This document shows, in pieces, positions 14,956-14,980 of a stretch of 14,980 bases of DNA. The notes under the pieces were generated by a model that was not told where the DNA came from, did no database searches, and saw only the letters and a list, made by a program, of their open reading frames with translations. This DNA is from JBCBKZ01 sp039026975. GTDB lineage: Bacteria > Bacteroidota > Bacteroidia > J057. The number at the start of each line of letters is the position of its first letter. The stretch's first letter is position 1. A program made the position numbers and the translations under genes. The stretch covers positions 1 to 14,980 of the forward strand of contig JBCCLI010000138.1 in assembly GCA_039026975.1 (NCBI GenBank), given 5' to 3'.

Positions 14956-14980
14956 ATGAGTATACTTACTACTTCTTACC
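14956..14980 (+). CDS. Start of a further gene, truncated by the window edge
   Basis: An ATG at 14956, ten bases after the hydrolase TAG, opens a frame reading MSILTTSY to the last base. The position and short gap suggest the next gene of the Lrp/hydrolase operon. Eight residues are too few to identify it. Confidence 0.4.

Overview
The window looks like a chromosomal segment of a Bacteroidota bacterium. Two consecutive SusC/SusD-type outer-membrane import pairs, Bacteroidota-style lipoprotein signals, gene starts without a recognisable Shine-Dalgarno, and TAnnTTTG-like promoter boxes all point that way. The SusC signal peptide and the gene repertoire would fit a Cytophagales-like lineage, but I cannot place it below phylum from sequence alone.

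Layout. (1) 1-7090, plus strand: the 3' end of one SusC gene and its SusD partner, a pair of hairpins ending in a T-run terminator, a 331-base gap with a candidate promoter, then a complete SusC gene and its SusD partner, closed by a strong terminator at 7116-7149. No carbohydrate-active enzyme, sulfatase, protease or anti-sigma gene accompanies the pairs here, so their substrate is unknown. (2) 7150-7801: a small, A/T-rich REP-associated tyrosine transposase (RAYT, Y1/HUH family). It is bracketed by two copies of an 18-bp palindrome; the left copy contains the probable start codon, and the right copy extends to a perfect 20-bp palindrome preceded by a bulged hairpin. (3) 7810-13110, minus strand: four genes overlapping by 4, 4 and 1 bases, in transcription order a class-III aminotransferase, a lipoprotein of the agmatine/peptidylarginine deiminase family, a lipoprotein serine beta-lactamase-like hydrolase, and an NhaC-family antiporter. 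(4) 13203-14980, plus strand, divergent: an Lrp/AsnC regulator abutting an M20 carbamoylase/allantoate-amidohydrolase-type enzyme, followed by the first codons of another gene cut by the window edge.

How the genes may work together. The two divergent transcription units share a 92-base A/T-rich control region next to the Lrp-type gene and read as one small nitrogen-catabolism locus. An envelope deiminase would turn a guanidino group into a ureido group, a transporter would move the product or a counter-ion, a cytoplasmic M20 enzyme would release the carbamoyl group as ammonia and CO2, and a PLP transaminase would remove the exposed amine. That pathway is my inference. The most likely competing reading is reductive pyrimidine breakdown (M20 beta-ureidopropionase plus beta-alanine transaminase) with the deiminase doing something separate. 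The locus and the palindrome-bracketed RAYT are the two parts most worth following up.
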